Part shown: in pieces, positions 1-9,237 of the stretch
Layout: each line of letters opens with the position of its first letter
How positions within the stretch are numbered: position 1 is the stretch's first letter
Source of the DNA: Desulfonatronum thiodismutans
GTDB taxonomy: Bacteria; Desulfobacterota; Desulfovibrionia; Desulfovibrionales; Desulfonatronaceae
DNA length: 64,000 bases
Direction: 5' to 3'
NCBI RefSeq assembly: GCF_000717475.1
Contig: NZ_JPIK01000004.1
Coordinates: 205,843-269,842, forward strand
Made by a program: the position numbers and the translations under genes
The notes under the pieces: model-generated
The model's database searches: none
What the model saw: only the letters and a program-made list of their open reading frames with translations
What the model was told of the DNA's origin: nothing

Positions 1-72
1 CGGCCATGCCCTTCCCTTTTTAAGTTGTCGAGATGTTCCCGCAAGAACGCCTCGCACCACTCAAGTTGCTGT

Positions 73-462
73 TTATTCCGCCGCTTCTTCCTTCTTGGCA
101 GCCTTCTTCTTCGGCTTGGGCGGGGTGCCTTGCTCTTCGATGATCACCTTGGTCGTGGAGACGGGACGCCACGTACGTTTGTGGTGCAGGCATTTGGTGG
201 GGCAATGGTCGCCGCATGTACCGCAGTAGACGCAGGCGAAGGCGTCGCAACTCCAAATCCCTTTTTCCTTGTCCACGGTGATGCACTGAGACGGGCACTT
301 CCGGGCACAGGTGTTGCAAAATATGCACTTATCGATATCAATGTACAACTCGCCCCGGTTATTTTCAAAGGGCTCCCGGACTGTAAAGGGATAGAGCCGG
401 GTGGATTTCTTGGTGAACAGGTTTTTCAGGACATTGCCTGTCATTGGCGTGACTTTGAACAT
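73..462 (-). CDS. echF: Ech hydrogenase ferredoxin-like subunit EchF
   Basis: Polyferredoxin subunit that passes electrons between soluble ferredoxin and the hydrogenase core on the cytoplasmic face of the membrane. The 129-residue protein has two CxxCxxCxxxCP [4Fe-4S] motifs, beginning at about C46 and C77, and a Lys/Ala/Glu-rich tail. The ATG at 462 is chosen over a longer frame because AGGAG sits 7 nt upstream and the start falls 10 nt after the echE stop. It is the last gene of echABCDEF. The family role (energy-converting [NiFe] hydrogenase related to complex I) is established. The long charged tail after the second cluster (about 30 residues, rich in Lys) is the only oddity. Confidence 0.93.
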   Translation of the reverse strand: MFKVTPMTGNVLKNLFTKKSTRLYPFTVREPFENNRGELYIDIDKCIFCNTCARKCPSQCITVDKEKGIWSCDAFACVYCGTCGDHCPTKCLHHKRTWRPVSTTKVIIEEQGTPPKPKKKAAKKEEAAE

Positions 463-472
463 GACTCGTCTC

Positions 473-1549
473 CTAACGTTCCGTGCAGCTGATGCAGGGG
501 TCAATGGAGAGAACGACCACCGGTACGTCCGCCAGCTCGATCCCCGGCAACATGGCGGCCAGGGGCGGAATATTGGCGAAAGTGGGGGTGCGGATGCGCA
601 GACGTTCCAGGTATTTCGTGCCATTGCCCTTGATGTAGTAGTACAGCTCGCCCCGCGGCTGTTCGACCCGGGCCACTCCTTCACCTTCAGGATTGCCCTT
701 CACCTTGACGTTGATGGGGCCCTCGGGAAGCTTGTGCAAAGCCTGTCGGACAAGGTCGATGGACTGATGAGTCTCCCGATACCGAACTTTGCCTCGGGCA
801 TAGCTGTCGCCCTCGTACTCGACAATGGGCTCGAATTCCAGGTCGCCGAACGCCGCGAACTTCAACTGTCGCATATCCTGGGCAACGCCGCTTCCGCGCA
901 GAGTCGGTCCGGCGGCACCCAATTCATAGGCCTGTTCCTTGGTCAGGACCCCTATGCCCACGGTTCTGGCCTTGACCGTATAGTCGTCGAGAATCGTGGA
1001 TTCCAAGGCCTTGAGTTCGCTTTCCACGAGTTCCAGCTCGGAAAGAATCCAGCGAATCTGTTCCGGGGAAAGATCGTTTCTGACCCCACCCATCACGTTC
1101 ACAGCCACGATGACCCGGTTGCCGGTGGTGGCTTCATTGATGTCCATGACCCGCTCACGAATCTTCCAGAGCTGATAGAACAGCGCCTCGAAGCCGAAAG
1201 CGTCGGCGAAAAGACCCAGCCACAACAGGTGCGAGTGAACACGGTGCAGTTCCGACCAGATCACGCGCAGATACTTGGCCCTGGGCGGAACCTCGATCTT
1301 CATCATCTCTTCCAGGCACTGGCAGTAGCACATGGCATGAATTTTCGAGCAAATTCCACACACACGCTCCACGACCTGGATCATGTGGTGGTAGTCCCGG
1401 ATATCACAAAGCTTTTCCAGCCCGCGATGCACGTAGCCCAAGGCCGGCACGGCCTGGGTCACGATCTCGTCCTCCACTGTCAGGGACAGATGGATGGGTT
1501 CCGGGAGGACGGGGTGTTGCGGACCAAAAGGGATAATGGTCTTGGCCAT
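473..1549 (-). CDS. echE: Ech hydrogenase large subunit EchE
   Basis: Catalytic [NiFe] subunit, homologous to NuoD of complex I and CooH/HycE of other group 4 hydrogenases. The 358-residue protein keeps both nickel-binding pairs: RVCGICS near C64/C67 with a following His, and DPCISC at C352/C355. It ends three residues after the last Cys, so no C-terminal extension is available for maturation protease cleavage; this fits Ech-type enzymes but is read directly from the sequence here. The start ATG has AGGAG 6 nt upstream. Neighbours are echD and echF. No hyp maturation genes occur in the window. Confidence 0.95.
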   Translation of the reverse strand: MAKTIIPFGPQHPVLPEPIHLSLTVEDEIVTQAVPALGYVHRGLEKLCDIRDYHHMIQVVERVCGICSKIHAMCYCQCLEEMMKIEVPPRAKYLRVIWSELHRVHSHLLWLGLFADAFGFEALFYQLWKIRERVMDINEATTGNRVIVAVNVMGGVRNDLSPEQIRWILSELELVESELKALESTILDDYTVKARTVGIGVLTKEQAYELGAAGPTLRGSGVAQDMRQLKFAAFGDLEFEPIVEYEGDSYARGKVRYRETHQSIDLVRQALHKLPEGPINVKVKGNPEGEGVARVEQPRGELYYYIKGNGTKYLERLRIRTPTFANIPPLAAMLPGIELADVPVVVLSIDPCISCTER

Positions 1550-1585
1550 AAAGTCTCCTAAGGTAATTACCAGCGATAAGGATGA

Positions 1586-2002
1586 TTACTGGGCTTCCGA
1601 TTCTTTACGAATCACGCTGTATTTGCAGAAGGGGGTTCGAGCGACTTCTTTCTCCAGGTACAGATAGTTTTCAAAATTCAGCACAAGCCCTTCAAAGCAG
1701 ATGCCGAACTGGTCCTGGATTTCGTTTTCCACGAGAAAGGCCGCGAACAGAATGTCGGAGATGGACAGCGCGGGCTGAGCCTTGGGCTGTTTGAGACGAT
1801 AGTGGACCATCTCCAGATCGCGGTCAAAAGCGTAGATCAGGTCGACGTGATCCTCGTCCAGGTCGACGCAGGTCATGGTCACGAAACGATATCCGTCAGC
1901 CTTCAGCTTGAGCACCTCGCCTTTCAGAGCGTCGCCGGCAATATCGGTCGCCGGAAGGATACCGACGATTTTTTCTTTGTCTTTGGTTTGAGCTTCAGCC
2001 AT
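1586..2002 (-). CDS. echD: Ech hydrogenase subunit EchD (NuoC-like)
   Basis: Small 138-residue subunit equivalent to the NuoC/30-kDa subunit of complex I, contacting the large subunit in the peripheral arm. The sequence has the family's VTCVDL..DHVDLIYAF and IQDQFGICFEG stretches. It lies between echC (11-nt gap) and echE (36-nt gap) in the usual Ech order. No cofactor motif is expected or seen. Identity rests on both sequence pattern and operon position. Confidence 0.88.
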   Translation of the reverse strand: MAEAQTKDKEKIVGILPATDIAGDALKGEVLKLKADGYRFVTMTCVDLDEDHVDLIYAFDRDLEMVHYRLKQPKAQPALSISDILFAAFLVENEIQDQFGICFEGLVLNFENYLYLEKEVARTPFCKYSVIRKESEAQ

Positions 2003-2013
2003 ATTCCAACTCC

Positions 2014-2451
2014 TTACGACTTGGCGGCGAACAATTCCAGCGCTTTGACCACGCCGTCGATGATCGCTTCAGGTTTGGCCGGACAGCCTGGGACGTAGAC
2101 ATCCACCGGAATGACTTTGTCCACGCCGCCGACAACGTTCGGCGCTTCACGCATCACCCCGCCGGTCAGACCGCAGGCCCCGATGGCAATGACGGCCCGG
2201 GGCTTGGGCATCTGATCGTAGAGGTTTTTGAGCACCTTTTTGTTGCGGTGATTCACCGTGCCGGTAACCAGCAACACGTCCGCGTGCTTGGGGTTGCCGA
2301 TATTGATGATTCCGAAACGCTCCACGTCATAGACGGGAGTGAGCACTGCCAGTGTCTCAATGTCGCACCCATTGCAACTTCCGCAGTCGAAGTGCATGAC
2401 CCAGGGGGACTTGATCCGAGATGATTGGATAAAATTGGATATGAAGTTCAT
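2014..2451 (-). CDS. echC: Ech hydrogenase small subunit EchC
   Basis: NuoB-like small subunit that carries the proximal [4Fe-4S] cluster and wires the NiFe site to EchF. The 145-residue protein has CGSCNGC near C23-C29, GACGLTGG in the middle and VPGCPA near the C terminus, which supply the cluster ligands. The ATG at 2451 lies 5 nt after the echB stop, so translation is probably coupled. A longer frame from 2475 would overlap echB and adds only eight residues lacking family similarity. Confidence 0.93.
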   Translation of the reverse strand: MNFISNFIQSSRIKSPWVMHFDCGSCNGCDIETLAVLTPVYDVERFGIINIGNPKHADVLLVTGTVNHRNKKVLKNLYDQMPKPRAVIAIGACGLTGGVMREAPNVVGGVDKVIPVDVYVPGCPAKPEAIIDGVVKALELFAAKS

Positions 2452-2456
2452 AGTGT

Positions 2457-3314
2457 CTACCCGTAATACAGCCAAAGCAGGTTAATCAGGGAAAACGTAA
2501 TGCCTGTTATCCAGGCGGTCCCAAGCATCCAACGCCACGTCATCCGCGAAGTGGTATTGTCGACCAGAATTTCCACGAAATAGGTGATGCCCAGGAGCAG
2601 CACCAAGCCGACGACGCTGGTGGACCAGAACAGGGAAAGCAGGCCCAGGATCAGGACGATCTCGAACCAATGGGCGATCTCCACGATGGCCAGATACGGA
2701 CCTGAGTATTCAGTGTACACGCCTCGGACGATTTCCTGGTGCGCATGGTGCGACGCGGAAATGTCGAAGGGGGACTTGCGCAGCTTGATGGTCAGCGCGA
2801 TGCCGAGGACCAGGAACAGCAAGGGCAGTTTGAACAACAACGGCTGCTCCATGGCGTACACGGCCTCGATTTTGAAGCTGCCGGTGGTCAGGAAAATGCC
2901 GACGATGACCAGGATCAACAACGGCTCATACGCGATGATCTGGAGCAGTTCCCGGTGTGCGCCGATCTGGCTGTACGGCGATGGAACCGTCATCGCGCCG
3001 ATCACCAGAAATACCGACCCCACGGCCTGGACGAAGAAGATCAGTAACAGGTCCGCCTGGAGAAAAAACAGAACCACGGACGTCACGGCTCCGGCCAGAT
3101 ACAGCAGAGAGCAGAAGGCCAGCCAATGGTTGGCGAGCATGGGCTCCTTGCCCAGCAGCTTCGCGATGTCGTAAAACGGCTGCAAAATAGGAGGTCCAAT
3201 CCGAGACTGCAACCGAGCCGTGACCCTTCTGTCCACGCCGGTGAGCACGCCGACGGCCAGGGGCGCCAAGAAAAGTCCCGCGATCAATGCCAGAAAAACT
3301 TGAACGCTTGTCAT
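2457..3314 (-). CDS. echB: Ech hydrogenase membrane subunit EchB (NuoH-like)
   Basis: Integral membrane subunit homologous to NuoH, forming the junction between the peripheral hydrogenase arm and the ion-pumping membrane arm. The 285-residue protein has about eight hydrophobic segments. It keeps the NuoH loop features RVTARLQSRIGPP and SPFDISASHHAHQEIVRG, with acidic and His residues in the equivalent of the quinone-cavity loop. The start lies 1 nt after the echA stop. Function in proton or sodium translocation is established for the family; the coupling ion cannot be read from this sequence. Confidence 0.94.
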   Translation of the reverse strand: MTSVQVFLALIAGLFLAPLAVGVLTGVDRRVTARLQSRIGPPILQPFYDIAKLLGKEPMLANHWLAFCSLLYLAGAVTSVVLFFLQADLLLIFFVQAVGSVFLVIGAMTVPSPYSQIGAHRELLQIIAYEPLLILVIVGIFLTTGSFKIEAVYAMEQPLLFKLPLLFLVLGIALTIKLRKSPFDISASHHAHQEIVRGVYTEYSGPYLAIVEIAHWFEIVLILGLLSLFWSTSVVGLVLLLGITYFVEILVDNTTSRMTWRWMLGTAWITGITFSLINLLWLYYG

Positions 3315-3315
3315 G

Positions 3316-5238
3316 TTAGAGACCCCCTCCGAGCATCAGGAGAATCAGCACCATGGCCGTGGTGTTCACCCAGCGGTTGATGGTGCTTTCGCCGAAAATC
3401 TTCTCCAGGTAGTAGTTGGATGTTGCCGGCAAGATGGATTGGCGCAAGGGACCGATATACTCGTTCTCATTATCCGGGGATTGGGCGCCGGACAGATACG
3501 GACCGGTGGGCTTGACCTTGCCGGCGACCTTGTAAAAGTAGATGGCCGCGAACAATCCCAGGGCCGCTACGAGAAACAACGGAATGACCGGGAAGGAGCC
3601 GCGTTCCATGACCAGAATGCCCCAGGAGGTCCCGGGGACCGCTTCCGGCATGGCCAACGGAAGAATGGAAATAGCCGGATAGATCAGCGAGTTATAGATT
3701 GCCGGGGCGTAGAAGGAAAGCAGCAACGCGCCGAGGATGAGTCCGAACAGCGGCAGCCGCGTCATCGCGGGCTGCGACTCTGCGTAGATCCGTCCCTTGA
3801 AGGGATAGGTCATGAACAGACCGGCCCAGCGCGCCCAGTAGAGCACGGTCACGGCGCTACCCAGGGCCAGGATGATCACCAGAACGATGTTGTGGGCCGA
3901 AGCCTCGATGGCCATCCACTTGCCCAGGAGCATGCCGAAGGGCGGCAGGATCATGGTCAGGGCGCCCAGCACCGCGATGAGCGCGGTCACCGGCATGACG
4001 GCGTACAGCCCGCGCATGTCCTCGATATCGCGGCTGGCGATGCGCTGCTCAATGGTCCCCACGCACAGAAAGAGCAGGGCCTTGGTTACGGCGTGAAACA
4101 TGATCAGGAACATTCCCGCCGCGATGGCGGCCGGGGTGCCCACGCCTGCGCAGGCGATGATCAAACCCAGGTTGCTCACCGTGGAGTAGGCCAGGATTTT
4201 CTTGCCGTTGGACTGGCTGATGGCCAGGGCCGCGGCAGCCAGGAAGGTAAAGGCGCCGACAAGGGCCACGGTCGTGGAAAAGAACGTTCCGGAATAGGCA
4301 GGTGAAAAGCGCAGGAACAAATACACGCCGGCCTTGACCATGGTCGCGGAGTGCAACAGGGCCGAAGTCGGGGTGGGAGCGACCATGGCGCCGAGCAGCC
4401 AGCTCTGGAACGGAAGCTGGGCGGCCTTGGTCAGTCCGGCGAAGCACAGCAATCCGATGGGCAGCAGCAGGAAAGCGGCCTCGGGGGTCATGGCCAGAAT
4501 CTGCTGAATGTTGACCGTACCCAGATCCAGGGAGATCCAGAGCAGGCCGATCAGCAGAGCCAAGCCGCCAAGACTGTTGATCCACAACGCCCGGAGGGAG
4601 TTGGCCTTGGCTTCATCAGTGAGGTCGTGCCGGATCAGCAGAAATGAACACAGCGTGGTGACTTCAAAGAAAAAATAGAAATTTCCAAGATCGTTGGTCA
4701 GAACCAATCCGTTCATCGCCCCGAGAAACAGAACCATGACGGCGAAAAACTGCGGCTGACGTGAAGTGGTCAGGTGCAGGTGTTCTTCGTGATTCTTCAT
4801 GTAGGGCAGAGCGTGAATGACGATGACCGAACCAACGACGCTGACCACGAAAACCATCAGCTTGGCCAGGGGATCGACGAGAAACATGGCTTGCCCGGTG
4901 GCCTCGGCCGGGGAAACCAGCTTGAAGACGGCCAAAAGCACGATCTGTGCTCCGGCGAGATAGATGATCAGCCGGTGTTTCGCGCTGAGACCTACCGCTA
5001 AGATGATGAACAACACCACGAAATCCAGAAGCACGATCAACGGCTGCGGGTTGATGCCCAGCAGCGTCGACGAAAAGGCGACCGTTTCGTGGGAAAACAA
5101 GGCCAGCGAGGAACCCGTCAAGAGAACCGCGGTAGCCAAAACCAAAACCATGCGCAGGGAATCGTTCCGTAGCGCGTAGAGCCCCAGAGCGGCAATGAAT
5201 GGGACCACTACCAGGATAAACAGGAGGGTATCAGGCAT
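3316..5238 (-). CDS. echA: Ech hydrogenase membrane subunit EchA (NuoL-like)
   Basis: Large antiporter-like ion-translocating subunit, related to NuoL/MrpA. The 640-residue protein is almost entirely transmembrane (roughly 15-17 segments). It contains the proton_antipo_M core with conserved Lys in AGLTKAAQLPFQSWLLGAM and the HSATMVKAGVYL motif characteristic of NuoL/N/M proteins. It is the first gene of the operon, with GGAG 6 nt before the ATG. Upstream lies an AT-rich divergent promoter region. Membrane potential or reverse electron transport coupling to hydrogen turnover is the family role. Confidence 0.94.
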   Translation of the reverse strand: MPDTLLFILVVVPFIAALGLYALRNDSLRMVLVLATAVLLTGSSLALFSHETVAFSSTLLGINPQPLIVLLDFVVLFIILAVGLSAKHRLIIYLAGAQIVLLAVFKLVSPAEATGQAMFLVDPLAKLMVFVVSVVGSVIVIHALPYMKNHEEHLHLTTSRQPQFFAVMVLFLGAMNGLVLTNDLGNFYFFFEVTTLCSFLLIRHDLTDEAKANSLRALWINSLGGLALLIGLLWISLDLGTVNIQQILAMTPEAAFLLLPIGLLCFAGLTKAAQLPFQSWLLGAMVAPTPTSALLHSATMVKAGVYLFLRFSPAYSGTFFSTTVALVGAFTFLAAAALAISQSNGKKILAYSTVSNLGLIIACAGVGTPAAIAAGMFLIMFHAVTKALLFLCVGTIEQRIASRDIEDMRGLYAVMPVTALIAVLGALTMILPPFGMLLGKWMAIEASAHNIVLVIILALGSAVTVLYWARWAGLFMTYPFKGRIYAESQPAMTRLPLFGLILGALLLSFYAPAIYNSLIYPAISILPLAMPEAVPGTSWGILVMERGSFPVIPLFLVAALGLFAAIYFYKVAGKVKPTGPYLSGAQSPDNENEYIGPLRQSILPATSNYYLEKIFGESTINRWVNTTAMVLILLMLGGGL

Positions 5239-5536
5239 ACCTTCTCCAATAGGATAAAAGGGTTAGACAAATTCCTTGGGCTCCAAGTGCTTCGCTGGCC
5301 CACAGGTTTCCTCAGTGTCACCTCATCAAAATCTTACGGAACCCTATGCCGGATGGCCATGTTTCCGTCAACCCCAAACCGAATTCTCTGCGGATATGTA
5401 TATTATTTTCCAGATTGTATAATTTACAATCTACTTATTAATCAAATTGATTCATCAATCTATCTTTTCTGAACTTGCCTTTTCCTGCCTGACGGCGCAC
5501 AACCACGGCAACTACCCCCCATGGAGGACTTCGTCG
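5239..5536. promoter_or_regulatory. Divergent ech / FUSC intergenic region with 21-bp palindrome
   Basis: About 300 bases without a gene, markedly AT-rich in its right half. A perfect inverted repeat, AGATTGTA-TAATT-TACAATCT, occupies 5412-5432. It contains TATAAT (5418-5423), a perfect -10 sequence on the plus strand without a good -35, so the plus-strand promoter would need an activator or be masked by a repressor. On the minus strand a TTGACG near 5370 could serve as -35 for echA, with only a poor -10 downstream. No regulator gene is adjacent. Confidence 0.5.
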
Positions 5537-6580
5537 TTGTTTAACCCGTTCAACCGCCTGGACTATTCCCCCGAACATCTGCGTCACGGGCTGAAAACCG
5601 GCCTGGCGGCGGTCCTGGCATATGCCGTGGTTCATGCTTTCCGTTTGGAATATGGCTTTTGGGGCGTGCTCTCCGCGGTGATCGTCATGCAAGTCAACGT
5701 AGCCGATTCGCTGCGGATGTGCTGGTATCGTCTGACCGGGACCGTGATGGGCGCGGCCATCGGCATTCTCACTCTGCTGGCCTTGCCCGGCCCCGGTTGG
5801 CCCATGGCTTTGGGCCTGTTTCTTTCAGTGGGCTTTTGCGCCTATATGACCCGGTACAATCCCCGCTTCATGATGGCCGCGATCACCGTGGTGATCATCG
5901 TGGTCGCCGGAAGTGAGGAAGAGCACCGCATCCTGTTCGGCCTGCACCGAATCCTGGAAATCGGTATCGGTGTCGGGAGCGCCTTTCTGGTCACGGTCCT
6001 GATCTGGCCTCGTCGAGCTGGAAGCACGTTGCGCGAACAACTGCGCACCCAGTTCGCCGAGGCCGCCCGATGCCATGAGATACTGGTGGAAGCGTTTCTC
6101 TCCAAGCAGACCACCGTGGATCCGAGCCTTCTGGCGAACCTGTGCGCCGCCTCTCGGCAGGCCAGGGAACTCTTGACCAAGGCGTTACGTCATGAACGGC
6201 TGGTATCTTCCGAGGATCTGGACACGCTCAGCCGCCGCGTGACGGCCCTGGAGAACTGCGTGGAGCAGATGCGGACCATGCTTCGCGTGCTCAACGATGT
6301 TGACGAGGGGGAAGGCTACGATATCATCATGGCCGCCCAGGTTCGAAACCTGGCCCAGGCCGCCGGCGATGTCATGGTTGCCATAGGCGAAGGACGGAAA
6401 GTCGTCCTGAACGATCTGAAGAAGGCGGTGGAAAGCTTTGAAGCCCGCCTGGAGGAGTTGCGGGCCGCCGGGGTGACCAAACGCTTCAACCTGCACAAGC
6501 TGCTGCAGGTCTTTTCCTTTCTGCATGCCATGGAGTCCATGGCCAAGGGGCTTTTGAAGACCAGCGGCGTCCGAAGTTGA
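5537..6580 (+). CDS. FUSC-family membrane protein (aromatic acid exporter type)
   Basis: Predicted inner-membrane protein of the FUSC/ArAE superfamily, of which E. coli AaeB (p-hydroxybenzoate efflux) is the known member. The N-terminal ~150 residues hold about five to six transmembrane segments with the family pattern GLKTGLAAVLAY...YGFWGVLSAVIVMQ and RLTGTVMGAAIG. The C-terminal ~190 residues are a soluble helical domain. I chose a TTG start at 5537 because GGAGG lies 9 nt upstream; the frame is open back to a TTG at 5447 that has no SD. At 347 residues it is half-length, lacking the second membrane module of AaeB. Substrate unknown. Confidence 0.75.
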   Translation: MFNPFNRLDYSPEHLRHGLKTGLAAVLAYAVVHAFRLEYGFWGVLSAVIVMQVNVADSLRMCWYRLTGTVMGAAIGILTLLALPGPGWPMALGLFLSVGFCAYMTRYNPRFMMAAITVVIIVVAGSEEEHRILFGLHRILEIGIGVGSAFLVTVLIWPRRAGSTLREQLRTQFAEAARCHEILVEAFLSKQTTVDPSLLANLCAASRQARELLTKALRHERLVSSEDLDTLSRRVTALENCVEQMRTMLRVLNDVDEGEGYDIIMAAQVRNLAQAAGDVMVAIGEGRKVVLNDLKKAVESFEARLEELRAAGVTKRFNLHKLLQVFSFLHAMESMAKGLLKTSGVRS

Positions 6581-6614
6581 TCCGGTGTTCTCCGCTTGAC
6601 GTCGGCGCGCCGAA

Positions 6615-7793
6615 TCAGGCCCTCTGCCCGGCAACGAATCCTGACGACCAGGCCCACTGCAGGTTGTATCCGCCCAAGCGTCCGGTCACGTCCAGAACTT
6701 CACCGATAAAATAAAGTCCCGGCACGGCCTTGGCTTCCATGGTTTTGGAGGAAACCCCGTCCGTGTCCACGCCGCCCAAGGTCGCCTCGGCTTTGTCCAA
6801 GCCTTCCGGTCCAGACGGAAGAAACGGAAAAGCGTGAATCGTCCGTTCCAAAACCAGACGCTGTTTTTTCGGCAGGTTGCCCGCCTGGCCGGACCAGCCG
6901 TGACGGCGGCACAACAGTTCCGCCAATCTGGCCGGCAAGGCCGCGGCCAGAGCGTTGCGGATCTCACGACGGGGCGATTGGGCGAGCATTTCGCCGATGT
7001 CCCGTCCCGGAAGCAGGTCGATTGCCAGATGTCGCCCCGGCACCCAGTACAGCGAAGCGTCCAGGATCGCGGGACCGGAGATGCCCCGGTGCGTGAACAA
7101 GAGGGCGTCTTCAATGCTATCGGGAACTCGAGCCCCTTCCACGACAACCCGAACAGGAAGAGAAATGCCGCTCAATTCCCGACAAAACCCGACCAGGTCC
7201 TCCGAGGCCCGCAAGGGAACCAGGCCTGGACGCGCCGGAAAAACCCGCAAGCCGAACTGCTCGGCCAGGCGTAGGCCGAAGTCCGTGGCCCCGATCCGCG
7301 GCCAAGCCGGCCCGCCGGTGGCCACTACCAGGGAACGTGAAGCATAGGATCGTGTCCGGCAATGGACATGAAACCCGTTGTCCGTCGCCGAGACCTCGCG
7401 GATGGATTCGCCCAGGGCCAAGGAAACTCCGACCTCCTCGGCCTCGCGCAGCAAGGCGGCGACAACCGCCGCCGCGCCGGGCACGCAGAACAGTCGTCCA
7501 TGATCGGCTTCCACCGCCTCCACCCCGTGCGCGGCCAGAAAGGCCAAGAAACGTTTCGGGGGGTCCTGAGCCAACGCGGACTTCACGAAATGTGGGTTGG
7601 CGCAAACATAGTCCTCGGCCCGCACCCGGCGATTGGTCACGTTGCAGCGTCCCCCGCCGGAAATACGCACCTTGCGACCAGGGCGATCCGCATGGTCCAC
7701 AACCACGACCCTTCGGCCCCGCTTGGCGCACTGGGCCGCGCAGACCAATCCGGAGGCCCCGGCGCCCAGAACCACGACATCGCAATGGGTCAT
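6615..7793 (-). CDS. HI0933/YhiN-family FAD-dependent oxidoreductase
   Basis: Flavoprotein of the HI0933-like (YhiN, BaiN-related) family, 392 residues. It begins with a Rossmann FAD motif, VVVLGAGASGLVCA, followed by GRKVRISGGGRCNVTN, the signature of this family. The C terminus carries LGGYNLQWAWSSGFVAG, the second FAD contact. Most members have no assigned reaction; some gut homologues reduce bile-acid intermediates, which should not be assumed here. It is convergent with the FUSC gene (34-nt gap) and downstream of the NlpC/P60 gene. Confidence 0.85.
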   Translation of the reverse strand: MTHCDVVVLGAGASGLVCAAQCAKRGRRVVVVDHADRPGRKVRISGGGRCNVTNRRVRAEDYVCANPHFVKSALAQDPPKRFLAFLAAHGVEAVEADHGRLFCVPGAAAVVAALLREAEEVGVSLALGESIREVSATDNGFHVHCRTRSYASRSLVVATGGPAWPRIGATDFGLRLAEQFGLRVFPARPGLVPLRASEDLVGFCRELSGISLPVRVVVEGARVPDSIEDALLFTHRGISGPAILDASLYWVPGRHLAIDLLPGRDIGEMLAQSPRREIRNALAAALPARLAELLCRRHGWSGQAGNLPKKQRLVLERTIHAFPFLPSGPEGLDKAEATLGGVDTDGVSSKTMEAKAVPGLYFIGEVLDVTGRLGGYNLQWAWSSGFVAGQRA

Positions 7794-7824
7794 GACGGTG
7801 CGACGGCAAACAATGAGCGGATTA

Positions 7825-9198
7825 CTATTCTCCCAGAATGGTCATGCTGGTCACCCGTTCCACAAGCAGGCCCTGGGGTCTGATCAAGGTGGGGAGTTCC
7901 GCTCCGGGGGTCAGGGTGGTGATCACTGTGCGCCCCAGAACCCATCGCCCGGGCGTACTGACCCGCGGCCCCCTGGCTCCTGGCTCCTCAATCCGCAGCC
8001 CCCAGATGGAATGCAGGACGACCGGTCGCCCCGAGGCCGGATCCGGGCCGAGGTAGAGCATCACGTGACCAGGCAGATTCACGATGGTAAGCAACGGGAC
8101 ACCGTGTTCAAGGATGCGCCGCTCCTTTTGCGCCGCGTCCAGGTCACTCAAATCAACGACCCGCCCCGCCTGGGCCTGAGCCCGGGAATTCCTGGGCATG
8201 GCGATCCCGAACAGGGCCTGGAGGTCCTGGACCAGGGCCGAGCAATCCCGGTTTTCATACATTCCGCCCCAACCGTAGGGCTGGCCCAAAAGCCCGTCCA
8301 GCACACGGACATATCCGTCCACGGTCGGAGGCAATGGCCAGGGCTCGGCTCCCTGCTCCGAAAGAAACGCGGTATGCGACTCGGCCCATCCATCCGCCCG
8401 GCGTTGCGGCGTGAGCACCGCGACCATGCCCGCCGGAGCGGGAGCGTCGGAGCGCGGCAAGAGCATGCCCACCCGTCCGTGCAGGGCGTACATGCCCTGC
8501 GGGGTCCGCGCCACCTCGTGGTCACGGGTCACCGCGATCAGGTCCGCGCCGCGAAACGCTTCCATGAAGGACGCGTCCACCCAGGCCACTTCCCAGGGAC
8601 GCACCCAGCCGGAAACATGCGGTGCCGTCACCAGATACCAGGCCCCGTCCGCGGAGGCGTGGACCACCCGCACCGGAGTTCCCGCCGGGATCAGGGAATT
8701 CTGGAGCATGTCGAAGGGAAAACCTTGCCCCGCTGAAGCGGGATCATTGAAGAGCGGAGCAAAAGAGGGCAAAACGCGCAGCGAAGTCGGCCCGACGGTC
8801 ACCGCCGGATGCACCAGCGAAGGAAAAAGTTCCGGCGCACTGCGGCGAGTCATTTCCTCCAGCCAGCCCGCCGGAACGGGCAGCAGGTTTTCCCCGTACA
8901 CTTCCCTGTCCTGGTAGTGCCGCAACCCCCAGAACAGATCCAGGCCGCCCGCCGATTCTTCGTTCCAGTCATCCCAGGGCGCGAAGAATCGAGCCAGAAA
9001 ATCGGCTGCCAAGTGTTGCTGATCTTGCGCGGAAAGCAGCGGTTCCGACTCTCCGAGGCTCGGTACGTACCAACCGGTCTTCTGAGGCAGCAAGCGCAGA
9101 TCCGACACCTCCCCCGGTGGAGGGAACTTGGGTGCGCAGGCGGAAAGCAAAAGCCCCAGAAAGAGATACGCCGCGATTCGCAGAGGATGTGTGGTCAT
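7825..9198 (-). CDS. SH3-domain NlpC/P60 lipoprotein, peptidoglycan endopeptidase
   Basis: Exported cell-wall hydrolase, 457 residues. The N terminus is a lipoprotein signal with lipobox LLLSAC (Cys about 21). Next comes an N-terminal NLPC_P60 stabilising domain, then two SH3-like segments (about 130-260), and a C-terminal NlpC/P60 domain (about 290-430). The catalytic Cys is in GGMYENRDCSALVQ and the catalytic His in LPGHVMLYLG. The family cleaves gamma-D-Glu-diamino acid bonds in stem peptides. GGAG lies 8 nt before the ATG. The gene stands between HI0933-like and cysS without obvious coupling. Confidence 0.88.
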   Translation of the reverse strand: MTTHPLRIAAYLFLGLLLSACAPKFPPPGEVSDLRLLPQKTGWYVPSLGESEPLLSAQDQQHLAADFLARFFAPWDDWNEESAGGLDLFWGLRHYQDREVYGENLLPVPAGWLEEMTRRSAPELFPSLVHPAVTVGPTSLRVLPSFAPLFNDPASAGQGFPFDMLQNSLIPAGTPVRVVHASADGAWYLVTAPHVSGWVRPWEVAWVDASFMEAFRGADLIAVTRDHEVARTPQGMYALHGRVGMLLPRSDAPAPAGMVAVLTPQRRADGWAESHTAFLSEQGAEPWPLPPTVDGYVRVLDGLLGQPYGWGGMYENRDCSALVQDLQALFGIAMPRNSRAQAQAGRVVDLSDLDAAQKERRILEHGVPLLTIVNLPGHVMLYLGPDPASGRPVVLHSIWGLRIEEPGARGPRVSTPGRWVLGRTVITTLTPGAELPTLIRPQGLLVERVTSMTILGE

Positions 9199-9237
9199 GG
9201 CTTGAGCTCCGACAAAAAGGTCGTTCCAGGATAAAAA

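Noticed and set aside
1..72. Possible start of another minus-strand gene at the left edge (ATG with AAGGG upstream near position 6)
   Set aside because: Only two codons are inside the window, so nothing can be supported.
401..1561. A plus-strand frame of about 386 codons opposite echE
   Set aside because: Shadow of the GC-rich echE gene; no motifs, and echE has intact NiFe ligands.
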